The notes under the pieces are model-generated. The model ran no database searches. It saw only the letters and a list, made by a program, of their open reading frames with translations, and was not told the origin of the DNA. DNA of 64,000 nt from Aeromicrobium chenweiae (lineage in GTDB: Bacteria; Actinomycetota; Actinomycetes; Propionibacteriales; Nocardioidaceae), in contig NZ_CP026952.1 of the NCBI RefSeq assembly GCF_003065605.1, positions 372,001-436,000 on the forward strand, written 5' to 3'. Shown piece after piece: positions 53,516 to 62,164 of the stretch; the stretch's first letter is position 1; each line of letters starts with the position of its first letter. The translations under genes and the position numbers were made by a program.

Positions 53516-53661
53516 CCGCCACGCCCGAGGACCCGCGCGACGACGTCGAGCCGTCCGACCCGATCGAGCGCCGGCCGGCCGACCCGGATCCGGGCCTGGC
53601 ACCCGATCCGCAGCACGAGGTCCGCGAGAACCCGCCCGAGGGCGCATCGCCCGGTGAATGA
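53512..53661 (+). CDS. Small acidic Pro/Asp/Glu-rich protein 4
   Basis: 49 residues, MTATPEDPRDDVEPSDPIER at the start and NPPEGASPGE at the end. Acidic with more Arg than its three relatives. ATG overlaps the stop of the FAD-Rieske gene (ATGA) with GAGGAG upstream, hence translationally coupled. A perfect 38-bp palindrome begins at its last base. Unknown function. Confidence 0.62.
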   Translation: MTATPEDPRDDVEPSDPIERRPADPDPGLAPDPQHEVRENPPEGASPGE

Positions 53662-53698
53662 CGAGTGCCCGCCCGACACGTGTCGGGCGGGCACTCGT
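53661..53698. terminator. Bidirectional terminator, perfect 38-bp palindrome
   Basis: Left arm ACGAGTGCCCGCCCGACAC, right arm its exact complement, no loop. It separates the convergent acidic-protein and Hsp20 genes and can terminate both. Confidence 0.82.
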
Positions 53699-53706
53699 GC
53701 TGCGGG

Positions 53707-54135
53707 CTACGCGGAGATCGAGGTCTGCTCGTCGGCGGACCCGACCTGGATCTTGCGCGGCTTGGCCCGCTCGACGAGCGGGATGACCACGGACAGCACC
53801 CCGTTGTCGTAGTTCGCCGAGATGCGCTCGGTGTCCACGCCCTCGCCGAGGGTGAACTGACGCAGGTAGCTGCCGGGACGGCGCTCACGGGTGATCCACT
53901 GGACGCCCTCGTGCGCCGCGGCGGTGCGCTCGGCGCGGATGGTCAGCAGGTGCCCGTCGAGGTCGATGTCGATCGACCCCGGGTCGACGCCCGGCAGGTC
54001 GGCGCTCAGGACGTAGCGATCGCCCTCCTTGAACAGGTCGACCGGCACGGCGCGCGGGCCGGTGCGCAGCTGCGTCGTCAGGTCCTGCGCCAGGCGGTCG
54101 AGGCCGCTGAAAGGATCAAAAGTCATCGAGTTCAT
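53707..54135 (-). CDS. hsp20: Hsp20/alpha-crystallin family small heat-shock protein
   Basis: 142 residues. A holdase that keeps unfolded proteins soluble. The alpha-crystallin domain runs from about residue 40 to 130, with VDLFKEGDRYVLSADLPGVD, a loop GHLLTIRAERTA, RERRPGSYLRQFTL and ANYDNGVLSVVIPLVERAKP; the C-terminal I-x-I-like motif is KIQVGSADEQTSISA. ATG with first base 54135 follows GAGAGGAG. A HspR-type repeat and a good sigma-70 promoter lie upstream. It converges with small acidic gene 4. Confidence 0.94.
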   Translation of the reverse strand: MNSMTFDPFSGLDRLAQDLTTQLRTGPRAVPVDLFKEGDRYVLSADLPGVDPGSIDIDLDGHLLTIRAERTAAAHEGVQWITRERRPGSYLRQFTLGEGVDTERISANYDNGVLSVVIPLVERAKPRKIQVGSADEQTSISA

Positions 54136-54157
54136 GGCAAGTTCTCCTCTCGTCATA

Positions 54158-54178
54158 GTTGAGTCGACTCGACCCAAC
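54158..54178 (-). promoter_or_regulatory. HAIR-like operator (HspR-associated inverted repeat)
   Basis: Minus strand GTTGGGT-N7-ACTCAAC, close to the CTTGAGT-N7-ACTCAAG consensus bound by HspR. It lies between the promoter -10 and the ribosome site of the Hsp20 gene, 23 nt from the ATG. Confidence 0.7.
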
Positions 54179-54187
54179 TCACGGATG

Positions 54188-54216
54188 GTTATAGATCCGA
54201 GCAGCCCTGCTTTCAA
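54188..54216 (-). promoter_or_regulatory. Sigma-70-type promoter of hsp20
   Basis: Minus strand TTGAAA (54216-54211), 17-nt spacer, TATAAC (54193-54188). Strong match to the vegetative consensus. The HAIR-like repeat begins 9 nt downstream of the -10. Confidence 0.75.
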
Positions 54217-54276
54217 GATCCGTTTCCTGAAGAGATCCTGAGAAATGGCGGCCGGTGGGGCGGCTCGTCCACGGCG

Positions 54277-54302
54277 GTGTGAGCGGGCTCCGGACGGGGT
54301 AG
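54277..54302 (+). promoter_or_regulatory. Possible SigB/SigF-like promoter of the next SDR gene
   Basis: GTGT at 54277-54280, 16-nt spacer, GGGTAG at 54297-54302, 34 nt before ATG 54337. The -10-like box ends in G and the -35 is loose. Confidence 0.4.
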
Positions 54303-54336
54303 TGCACCAGCACACACTGCCGCTCAGGAGGAACCC

Positions 54337-55173
54337 ATGACCGACTCGCCAGCCCAGGACCTGCCCGGCCACGAGAGCGATCTGCAGCCCACCGCCGACC
54401 ACGGCGAGCACTCCTACCGGGGCACCGGTCGCCTGCTCGGCAAGGTGGCGATCATCACCGGGGCCGACAGCGGCATTGGCAAGGCCGTGGCCATCGCGTA
54501 CGCCCGCGAGGGTGCGGACGTCGTGATCGGCTACCTCAGCGAGGACGACGACGCCGCCGACACCCAGCAGTGGGTCGAGCGGGCAGGACGTACGGCGATC
54601 CTGGTCAAGGGAGATCTCGTCGACCCCGCGCACTGTCGTGCCATGGTGGCCCAGACGGTGGAGCACTTCGGGCGGGTCGACGTGCTGGTCAACAATGCCG
54701 CGGTCCAGATGTACCGAAAGACGTTCGAGGAGATCCCCGACGAGGAGTGGGACCGCATCATCGCGACCAACCTGAGCGCGATGTTCCACCTCGTGAAGGC
54801 GTCCCTGCCGCACATGCCGCACGGCTCGTCCATCATCGGCACGTCGTCGATCAACTCCGACATGCCGATGCCCGAGCTGATCCCGTACGACGTCACGAAG
54901 GCCGGCATCGCCAACATGACGGCCGGCCTGGCGCAGCTGCTCGCCGATCGGGGCATCCGTGCCAACAGCGTCGCCCCCGGACCCATCTGGACGCCGCTGA
55001 TCCCCACCACGATGCCGCCCGACGTCGTGGACGAGTTCGACGAGATGTCCCCGATCGGCCGCGCGGGGCAGCCGGCCGAGCTGGCCCCGGTCTACGTGAT
55101 GCTGGCCTCCGACGAGGCGTCGTACGTCTCGGGGGCGCGCATCGCCGTGACGGGTGGCATGCCTATCCTGTGA
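54337..55173 (+). CDS. Short-chain dehydrogenase, general-stress (YhdF/YhxC) type
   Basis: 278 residues with an extra N-terminal extension of about 40 residues (ESDLQPTADHGEHSYRGTGR), typical of this stress SDR subgroup. VAIITGADSGIGKAVAIAYA is the NAD(P) loop, LVNNAAVQMYRKTFEEIPDE the NNAG region, SSINSDMPMPELIPYDVTKAGI the Ser...Tyr-x-x-x-Lys active site, and NSVAPGPIWTPLIPTTMP follows. In Bacillus YhdF is under SigB. ATG 54337 follows CAGGAGG. Substrate unknown. Confidence 0.9.
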   Translation: MTDSPAQDLPGHESDLQPTADHGEHSYRGTGRLLGKVAIITGADSGIGKAVAIAYAREGADVVIGYLSEDDDAADTQQWVERAGRTAILVKGDLVDPAHCRAMVAQTVEHFGRVDVLVNNAAVQMYRKTFEEIPDEEWDRIIATNLSAMFHLVKASLPHMPHGSSIIGTSSINSDMPMPELIPYDVTKAGIANMTAGLAQLLADRGIRANSVAPGPIWTPLIPTTMPPDVVDEFDEMSPIGRAGQPAELAPVYVMLASDEASYVSGARIAVTGGMPIL

Positions 55174-55205
55174 CGCGATCGCCCCGGCCGACGCCCGGGC
55201 GAGGC

Positions 55206-55230
55206 GTTTCCGAATCCCCCCGGCGGGTAG
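55206..55230 (+). promoter_or_regulatory. SigB/SigF-like promoter of the methyltransferase gene
   Basis: GTTT at 55206-55209, 15-nt spacer, GGGTAG at 55225-55230, 42 nt before ATG 55273. Confidence 0.6.
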
Positions 55231-55272
55231 AAGTCGGGGGCGACAGCACCGCGCGTCGCAGCAGGAGGACAC

Positions 55273-55932
55273 ATGGACCAGACCGACTCGACCAGCGCCG
55301 CGACGGCCCCGACGCCGACGGACACGATCGAGTTCGGAGGTCTGCACATCGCGTTCGACGACCGCGTCCTGCGACCCCGGGCCTGGACGATCGCGCAGTC
55401 GGAGTGGGCGGCCGAGCTGCTGGAGGACGCAGCGGACGGGCCGGTGCTGGAGCTGTTCGCCGGCGTCGGGCACATCGGTCTGGCCGGTCTGACCGGATCG
55501 GACCGGGACCTCGTGCTGGTCGACCTCAACCCGGTCGCCTGCGTCCTGGCTCGGCAGAACGTCGATGCCGCCGGGCTCGCAGCCCGCGTGGAGGTCCGTG
55601 AGGGCCGCATCGACGACGTGCTCGAGGACACCGAGACGTTCCCGCTGATCATCGCGGACCCGCCGTGGGTGCCCTCCGCGGGCATCCATGAGTTCCCGGA
55701 GGACCCGCACATCGCGATCGACGGCGGGTCGGACGGCCTGGACCTCGCGCGGACCGCGTGCCAGGTCATCGACCGGCACCTCGAGCCGGGCGGATCGGCC
55801 ATCGTGCAGCTGGGCTCCGTGGAGCAGGCCGAGACGATCGGTGAGCACCTGGTGAACGTCCTGGGCTCCGACATCCGGGTGGTCGAGACGCGCCAGTACG
55901 ACCGAGGCGTGCTGGCGCGACTCACGCGCTGA
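55273..55932 (+). CDS. Class I SAM-dependent methyltransferase (HemK/RlmG-like)
   Basis: 219 residues. SAM-binding loop PVLELFAGVGHIGLAGL at about residue 57, acidic end of strand 2 LVLVDLNPVA, and the catalytic IIADPPWVPSAGIH (DPPW, the N-methyltransferase type as in PrmC, RlmG and related). The short length fits small protein or RNA N-methyltransferases. ATG 55273 follows GCAGGAGGAC. Substrate unknown. It converges with the CDGSH gene, with 32 nt between. Confidence 0.85.
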   Translation: MDQTDSTSAATAPTPTDTIEFGGLHIAFDDRVLRPRAWTIAQSEWAAELLEDAADGPVLELFAGVGHIGLAGLTGSDRDLVLVDLNPVACVLARQNVDAAGLAARVEVREGRIDDVLEDTETFPLIIADPPWVPSAGIHEFPEDPHIAIDGGSDGLDLARTACQVIDRHLEPGGSAIVQLGSVEQAETIGEHLVNVLGSDIRVVETRQYDRGVLARLTR

Positions 55933-55964
55933 CGTGGCCGCCCTCGGGCAGCAGTGACGGCTCC

Positions 55965-56162
55965 CTAGCGCTTCGGGATCACCTTGTGGGTGCCGTCGCA
56001 CCACGGCTGCGAGGCGGACTTGCCGCACCGGCACACCGCGCTGATGGGACGTGTCGTGCGGTGGAGCTGACCCTCGGCGTCCTGGATCACGTGGTCGCCG
56101 CGCACCAGCATCGGCCCGTCCGCGCAGAGGATGACGTCGGGGTGCTCCTCCGGGGCGGTCAT
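55965..56162 (-). CDS. CDGSH-type iron-sulfur protein
   Basis: 65 residues. The [2Fe-2S] motif is CRCGKSASQPWCDGTH (C-x-C-x2-S-x3-P-x-C-D-G-x-H), as in mitoNEET and its bacterial homologues. N-terminal MTAPEEHPDVILCADGP. ATG with first base 56162 overlaps the stop of the iron-containing redox enzyme gene. The cluster ligand is three Cys and one His, redox active and labile. The pairing suggests a two-gene system in iron or redox handling. Confidence 0.93.
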   Translation of the reverse strand: MTAPEEHPDVILCADGPMLVRGDHVIQDAEGQLHRTTRPISAVCRCGKSASQPWCDGTHKVIPKR

Positions 56163-57103
56163 GCGGCCCACTCCTTGAGCATGCGGTGGGCGAAACGGTC
56201 CTCGAGGTCGAGGCACGTGAACGCACCGAAGAACACGTCGTCGCGCAGCCCCGGCTCGTCCTGCAGCAGCGAGCCGCAGATCGTCCGCACGGCCAGCTGC
56301 TCGTGGACGGCGTCGGCCTCGACGTGCTCGGTGTAGTAGCCGATCATCGACGCGGGCAGGCCGAGGCGCTCGAAGCCCTGGGCGATGCGGCGCGACGGGA
56401 TGCTGCTCGTGATCTCGAATGCTGCGAGGTGCCCGAGGGACGCACCGCGCAGGCGGCGGTTGAGGCCGAACAGCGACATCGCGTTGTTCTCCTCGAGCAC
56501 CTCCAGGGGGACGTCGTCGATGTAGGCGCCGTACTCGTTGCGCAGCCCGCAGTCGTCCATGCCGCGGGCGAACAGGGCCGCGTGGAGCTTGGTGGGGTCC
56601 CCGCCGCCGTACTCGTCGAACTGCAGCTCCATGAGCGCGGCCTTGGTCGAGTAGCCGAGACGGGGCACGAGCCAGGCGCTCGGGTCCGACTCCTTGAGGT
56701 GGTAGATCGAGCGCAGGCGCAACAGCTCCAGTGCCTGCTCGTTGGTCGCGTCACGGTGCACGAACTTCGCCAGGGACGGGCCGTCGTGGTCGGCCACGAA
56801 CGAGAAGAGCGTCTCTGCGAACTCGCCCTCGGGCGAGGTGTCCGGGGCGCGGTCGCGCAGCTGCTGCTCGAACGACGACTCCAGCGACCGGCGCAGCTCG
56901 ATCAGCTCGGGCTGCCACTCGCGCGCGTCGTCGACGTCCTCGAAGCCGCGGTAGTGCAGCTCGTACAGGGCCCACAAGGTGATCTGCAGGTCCTCGTCGT
57001 CGTCGGGAAGGGTGCGCAGGGCGTCGTCCCAGGACGGCGACGACGCGCGCATCGACTCGAAGACGGTCTCGCTGAGGGACCCACGTCCCTTGGGGGTCAG
57101 CAC
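56159..57103 (-). CDS. Iron-containing redox enzyme family protein
   Basis: 314 residues, all-helical heme-oxygenase-like fold. Candidate metal ligands are ALYELHYRGFEDVDDAREWQ (Glu and His), LMELQFDEYGGGDPTKLHAALFARG (Glu, Asp, His) and YYTEHVEADAVHEQLAVR (His and Glu), the pattern of the HDO/diiron family. GTG with first base 57103 follows GGAGG; a longer start is not supported. A minus-strand SigB-like promoter lies about 100 nt upstream. It is coupled to the CDGSH gene. Confidence 0.85.
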   Translation of the reverse strand: MLTPKGRGSLSETVFESMRASSPSWDDALRTLPDDDEDLQITLWALYELHYRGFEDVDDAREWQPELIELRRSLESSFEQQLRDRAPDTSPEGEFAETLFSFVADHDGPSLAKFVHRDATNEQALELLRLRSIYHLKESDPSAWLVPRLGYSTKAALMELQFDEYGGGDPTKLHAALFARGMDDCGLRNEYGAYIDDVPLEVLEENNAMSLFGLNRRLRGASLGHLAAFEITSSIPSRRIAQGFERLGLPASMIGYYTEHVEADAVHEQLAVRTICGSLLQDEPGLRDDVFFGAFTCLDLEDRFAHRMLKEWAA

Positions 57104-57205
57104 CCTGCCTCCGCGGCACGGGCAGGTGTGGTGGTCAGTTCTGGCGGCATGTTCTTCCTCGCGGTGGTGCAGGCGCCCGTCGGTTGATCGACAGACCCGA
57201 CGAAA

Positions 57206-57230
57206 GTACCCCTCTGGACCCAACTCAACC
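57206..57230 (-). promoter_or_regulatory. SigB/SigF-like promoter of the iron redox / CDGSH unit
   Basis: Minus strand GGTT (57230-57227), 15-nt spacer, GGGTAC (57211-57206), 103 nt before the GTG start at 57103. Confidence 0.6.
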
Positions 57231-57380
57231 GCGTGACGGTGAGCTCATGGAGCCCCCCTCAGCTGCCCGCTTCGCGATGCCCACCCGTCGCCCGCTGCTG
57301 GTCGGCGGCTCGGCAGGTTTTTCTCGTCCGAGGAGACGCGTTGAGTGACATGAAGGAGAAGAACTGGGCATAGGGACTGT

Positions 57381-59519
57381 GTGAGCCAGGCCACCCACCG
57401 CGGCGACACCTCCACGAAGCGCCCTCCGGCACGGCCCGACATCCAGGGCATGAGGGCGCTGGCCGTCCTGGCCGTCGTGCTCTACCACGCGGACGTCCCG
57501 TTCATCACCGGCGGATTCGTGGGCGTGGACTTCTTCTTCGTGCTGTCCGGCTTCCTGATCACCGGCCTGCTCCTGCGGGAGCTGGAGACGACGCACCGCA
57601 TCCGGCTGTCGCAGTTCTGGGGACGACGGGCGAGGAGGCTCATCCCCGCCTCGGCCCTCGTCCTGGTCGTCACCGTGGTCGCGTCGGGCCGGATCCTGCC
57701 CTTCCTGGACCGCAAGCCGGTGAGCATCGACGCACTGTGGGCGACGGCGTTCGGCGCCAACTGGCGCTTCGCGCAGCAGCAGACCGACTACCTGGACGCC
57801 GACCGGGCGCTCTCGCCGATCCAGCACTTCTGGAGCCTGGGTGTCGAGGAGCAGTTCTACGCCGTGGTCCCGCTCGTGTTCCTCGGCGCGGCTCTCGTGG
57901 CGCGCCACCGCGTCGCCACCGCTGGGGCCGCGCGGGGGGTTCGCGATGCCCGTCTGCTCCTCGGTGTCGTGCTCGCCACGGTGCTGGTCGTCTCGCTCGC
58001 GTACTGCGTCCACCTGACGGGACGCAATCAGCCGTACGCGTTCTTCGGCACCCACGCCCGTGCCTGGCAGCTGGCCGCGGGCGGGCTGCTGGCCCTGGCC
58101 GCGCCCCGGCTCGGGGGGCTGGGCCGACCATGGGCGGCCGCGGCCTCGCTCGCCGGCTTCGCGCTGTTCGGTGCGTCGCTGGTCTTCCTGTCCGACGGTG
58201 GCACCGTGGCCGGCCACGCCTATCCGAGCCTCCTGGCGGTGCTTCCCACCGCGGCGGCAGTGCTCCTGCTCGTCGGGGGCACGGCCCGCACGGAGCTGCC
58301 GACGGTGTTCACCCGCGTCCTCAGCCTCAGGCCGCTGACTGCCGTCGGCGACATCTCGTACTCGTTGTACCTGTGGCACTGGCCGTTCATCGTCCTGGGC
58401 GTGATCTACCTCGACGACGACTCCGTGCGGACGAAGCTGATGCTCGCGGTGGGCGCCGTCCTCGCCGCCACCGCGACGTACCACCTGGTGGAGGACCCGA
58501 TCCGCCGGTCGCGCCTGCTCGGGGTGCGGGCGAAGCCCGTGGTGTCCGTGGCGATGGGCGTCGTCCTGCTGGCCGCCGTCGTCCCCGTGGCGCGGCACGT
58601 CGCGAACCAGGAGTTCGTCATCACCGCCCGCCCGCCCGCGCCGGAGCGGGACGCGCCGGGGGCCTCGCGGCACGCGGTGCCGGCCGAGCCGGTGGACGAC
58701 ACGATCGTGGGGCTCCGGCCGCCGGTGGACGAGGCGGCGGAGGACGAGGACGACATCCTCGAGATCCACTGCGGCCTCGCGACCCACGAGACCCGGATCC
58801 CGGACCGGGACCACTGCACCTGGGAGAAGGGGGACCGGTCCGTGATCGTCCTCGGGGACTCCATCGCCGCGGCCAGCACACCCGCCGTCCGCGCGGCAGC
58901 CAGGCAGGAGCGGTGGACGGTCACCACGTGGACGAAGTCCGACTGCACGATCGCCGACGTCGTGGGCAGGTACAAGAACATGCCGGGGGAGTTCACCGAG
59001 TGCACGAGGTGGCGCGACGCCGTGATCGACCGCACGATCGCCGAGAAGCCCGATCTGGTGCTGCTAGGGATGTCGCAGGGGGCCCTGGACCGTCTCGTCT
59101 CGCACCGGGACGGCTCCGACTTCACCAGCAGGCGCGACGAGCGCCGGGAGGCGGCCGAGGGGCTGACCCGCACCGTCCGGCGGCTCAAGGACGGCGGCCT
59201 GCGGGTCGCGCTCGTGGACTCGCCGCAACGCTCGCCGTTCGACGTCGTGGGGTGCCTGATGGACGAGCAGTCCGTGTCGGCGTGCACCTGGAAGAGGTCC
59301 CGGCTCCCCAGCACCACGAGCCTCGTCGCGAGGTCCGAGCGCGTGCACCTCGTCCCGACGACCGACCGCTACTGCAGCCGCGGCACGTGCCAACCGGTCA
59401 TCGACCGCGTGGTGACCATCCGCGACGACCTGCACTTCACGACGACGTTCGCCAAGCGGCTGGCGCCGTTGTTCGCCCACACCCTGCGCCAGGCCGCGCG
59501 CGACCGGCGACCTCGGTGA
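57381..59519 (+). CDS. Acyltransferase 3 fused to an SGNH domain (OafA-like)
   Basis: 712 residues. N-terminal acyltransferase-3 domain with about ten TM segments: PDIQGMRALAVLAVVLYHAD, GGFVGVDFFFVLSGFLITGL, the catalytic His in QHFWSLGVEEQFYAVVPL and SLYLWHWPFIVL. The C-terminal SGNH domain is outside: SVIVLGDSIAAASTP (GDS) at about residue 490, MSQGALDRL and DDLHFTTTFAKR (the D-x-x-H site). Such proteins O-acetylate cell-envelope glycans. GTG 57381. Target could be the product of the glycosyltransferases upstream, but this is inference. Confidence 0.9.
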   Translation: MSQATHRGDTSTKRPPARPDIQGMRALAVLAVVLYHADVPFITGGFVGVDFFFVLSGFLITGLLLRELETTHRIRLSQFWGRRARRLIPASALVLVVTVVASGRILPFLDRKPVSIDALWATAFGANWRFAQQQTDYLDADRALSPIQHFWSLGVEEQFYAVVPLVFLGAALVARHRVATAGAARGVRDARLLLGVVLATVLVVSLAYCVHLTGRNQPYAFFGTHARAWQLAAGGLLALAAPRLGGLGRPWAAAASLAGFALFGASLVFLSDGGTVAGHAYPSLLAVLPTAAAVLLLVGGTARTELPTVFTRVLSLRPLTAVGDISYSLYLWHWPFIVLGVIYLDDDSVRTKLMLAVGAVLAATATYHLVEDPIRRSRLLGVRAKPVVSVAMGVVLLAAVVPVARHVANQEFVITARPPAPERDAPGASRHAVPAEPVDDTIVGLRPPVDEAAEDEDDILEIHCGLATHETRIPDRDHCTWEKGDRSVIVLGDSIAAASTPAVRAAARQERWTVTTWTKSDCTIADVVGRYKNMPGEFTECTRWRDAVIDRTIAEKPDLVLLGMSQGALDRLVSHRDGSDFTSRRDERREAAEGLTRTVRRLKDGGLRVALVDSPQRSPFDVVGCLMDEQSVSACTWKRSRLPSTTSLVARSERVHLVPTTDRYCSRGTCQPVIDRVVTIRDDLHFTTTFAKRLAPLFAHTLRQAARDRRPR

Positions 59520-59536
59520 CGCAGGAGGGAGGCGTC

Positions 59537-60256
59537 CTACGTGGTCGGCAGGTCGGCTGCCAACGCCGCGGCGAGCCCGCCGACGCCGGCGACCGCGTGG
59601 TCGAAGCGCCGGCCGTAGGCGTCCATCTCGGTGGACGTGCTGGCGGACCGGTCGACGTACGCGGTGCGGAAGCCGTGGGCGGCAGCGGCGTCGAGGTCCC
59701 AGGGATGAGCCGCCACGAACAGGCACGAGCCCGGGTCGAGCGCGAGTGACGTGCGGGCGTGGGCGTACATGCGCGGATCGGGCTTGAACGCGCCCACGGT
59801 CTCGCTCGAGACGAGCGTCGTCCATCGAAGCCCCGCGTGGCCGGACATCGCGAACGCCTGGGCGGTCCCGGCATTCGTCAGCCCGACCAGTCGGTGGTCG
59901 CGAGCGAGCTCGTCGAGGCCGGCCACGACGTCGTCGAACGGCTCCAGGTGATGACCGAACCTCGACGCCGCCTGACCCTGTGCGGTGGTGACCGGTAGGC
60001 CGGTCTCGGCGGCCGCTGCGCCGACCGCCTCCGCGTGGAGGGCCTCGTACGACACGTACGGGCGCGCCCCGTCGCGGACGTTCGTGAGGGCGGCCGCGTG
60101 GGCCTGCTGCCAGGACGACGCGAAGGCGGCGGCGTGCTCGGGGCCGGCCAGCTCGGTGGCTGCCGCCAGCAGGCCCGCGTCCTCGTCCAGGAGCGTCCCG
60201 AGCACGTCGAAGATCAGCGTTCGAGGGCGGTTCGTGGTCCCCACGCCTCCGAGCAT
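59537..60256 (-). CDS. HAD-like hydrolase, haloacid dehalogenase type II
   Basis: 239 residues. HAD motif I TLIFDVLGTLLDED near the N-terminus (Asp nucleophile), motif II LVGLTNAGTAQAF, Lys in TVGAFKPDPRMYAHA and motif IV FVAAHPWDLDAAAAHG. This is the L-2-haloacid dehalogenase subgroup. ATG with first base 60256 or GTG 60244; neither has a well placed site. The decayed tRNA-Glu fragment lies 30 nt upstream. Substrate not predicted. Confidence 0.87.
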   Translation of the reverse strand: MLGGVGTTNRPRTLIFDVLGTLLDEDAGLLAAATELAGPEHAAAFASSWQQAHAAALTNVRDGARPYVSYEALHAEAVGAAAAETGLPVTTAQGQAASRFGHHLEPFDDVVAGLDELARDHRLVGLTNAGTAQAFAMSGHAGLRWTTLVSSETVGAFKPDPRMYAHARTSLALDPGSCLFVAAHPWDLDAAAAHGFRTAYVDRSASTSTEMDAYGRRFDHAVAGVGGLAAALAADLPTT

Positions 60257-60285
60257 AGGGCGCCAGACGGCGACATCGAGTCGAG

Positions 60286-60330
60286 TGGCACCCCCCAACG
60301 GGATTCGAATCCGAGCTACCGCCGTGAAAG
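60286..60330 (-). repeat. Decayed 3' fragment of tRNA-Glu (TTC), likely attachment-site remnant
   Basis: On the minus strand the sequence starts in the anticodon loop (CTTTCAC, anticodon TTC), continues with GGCGGTAGC, a T-arm with ATTCGAATCCCGT, and ends TGGGGGGTGCCA. The 5' half of the tRNA is missing, two T-stem pairs are broken and one extra G is present in the acceptor strand, so it is not a functional tRNA. Confidence 0.7.
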
Positions 60331-60638
60331 CGGAAATGAAGCCTGATGCAGCATCTCGCCAGATCGGACGCCGCTCCTGTACCGCGCGAGACCGCTCGGC
60401 GGTGACTCGAGTGGTGGCGCGTTGAGGGCACGGACGAGCGCCTGGAATGTGGCGGTGGCTCGGCGAACTCCCGATCGGTTCGCCAAGCGTTCGCCGCGCG
60501 TCCGGCACGCGAGAGCCTGCGTTCCTGGGCACGTCTCGTGGGACTGAGCTCTCGGGGCCGGTGTTTGACGGCGAGAGGCCCGTCGCCGCATGCTAGATTC
60601 TGTACCGAACGGAATTTAATACCCATGGGAGGAAGAAG
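60331..60638. other. 308-nt non-coding stretch next to the tRNA fragment
   Basis: Holds no convincing gene. A CTGTACCGAACGG motif near 60600 lies 26 nt before the aldo/keto reductase start and may be a regulator site; a similar CTGTACC occurs before the TetR gene. The first part could be island remnant. Confidence 0.4.
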
Positions 60639-61622
<984 letters not shown>

Positions 61623-61813
61623 CGTCCGTGCCGGTTCGCTGTCAGAGGGCGGCTGCGACACGTCACGAGACGTAGGGCGTGGTCGTCATCGGCATCGTGG
61701 CGCATCCTCGCGGGAGCTCGGTCGCACGGGGACGGATCTCTCGGTGCGAGAGGCGCCCCCGCGCCCGGGCGATGGCCGGCGCTCGCTCCTCGGCCGAATC
61801 GAGCCGTGGGTGG

Positions 61814-62164
61814 TCAGCCCGCCAGCTGCTTCAACAGGGTTGCGCCGGCGCGATGAGCGGAGATGTGGATGAAGCGTCCGTCGCGGACCTCGTAGATCGC
61901 GAACTCGGCGATCTCGAAGCTGGATCCGCTCGGAGGCACGCCGAGCGATTCCTTGACCGGGGTTCGGGTGTTGATGAGTCGTGCCGCGAGGCGGTTGCCG
62001 TCGACGGCGAGCTCCTGGGTCTCCCGGTGGACGTCGGGGACAGCCTCCACGTCGGCTGTCAGCACTCGTCGTCCCGGCGACGCCGGTTGTGAGGCTCGGC
62101 GTGCCAGCCACGCCGTCCAAGGACGTCCCGGCCGGGCGGTGCGGGTAGGTGCTAAGCCTGCCAA
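61814..62164 (-). pseudogene. SnoaL-like ester cyclase, C-terminal remnant
   Basis: The last ~80 residues (from about 62065) match SnoaL-like polyketide-cyclase/ester-cyclase proteins: [18 protein letters not shown] and [20 protein letters not shown]. The usual N-terminal half (with RFYAAWN-type helix) is absent; upstream the frame is Arg/Pro-rich and not family-like and runs into the 3' end of the TetR gene. This suggests deletion of the first half. It ends 190 nt from the aldo/keto reductase gene on the other strand. Confidence 0.55.
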
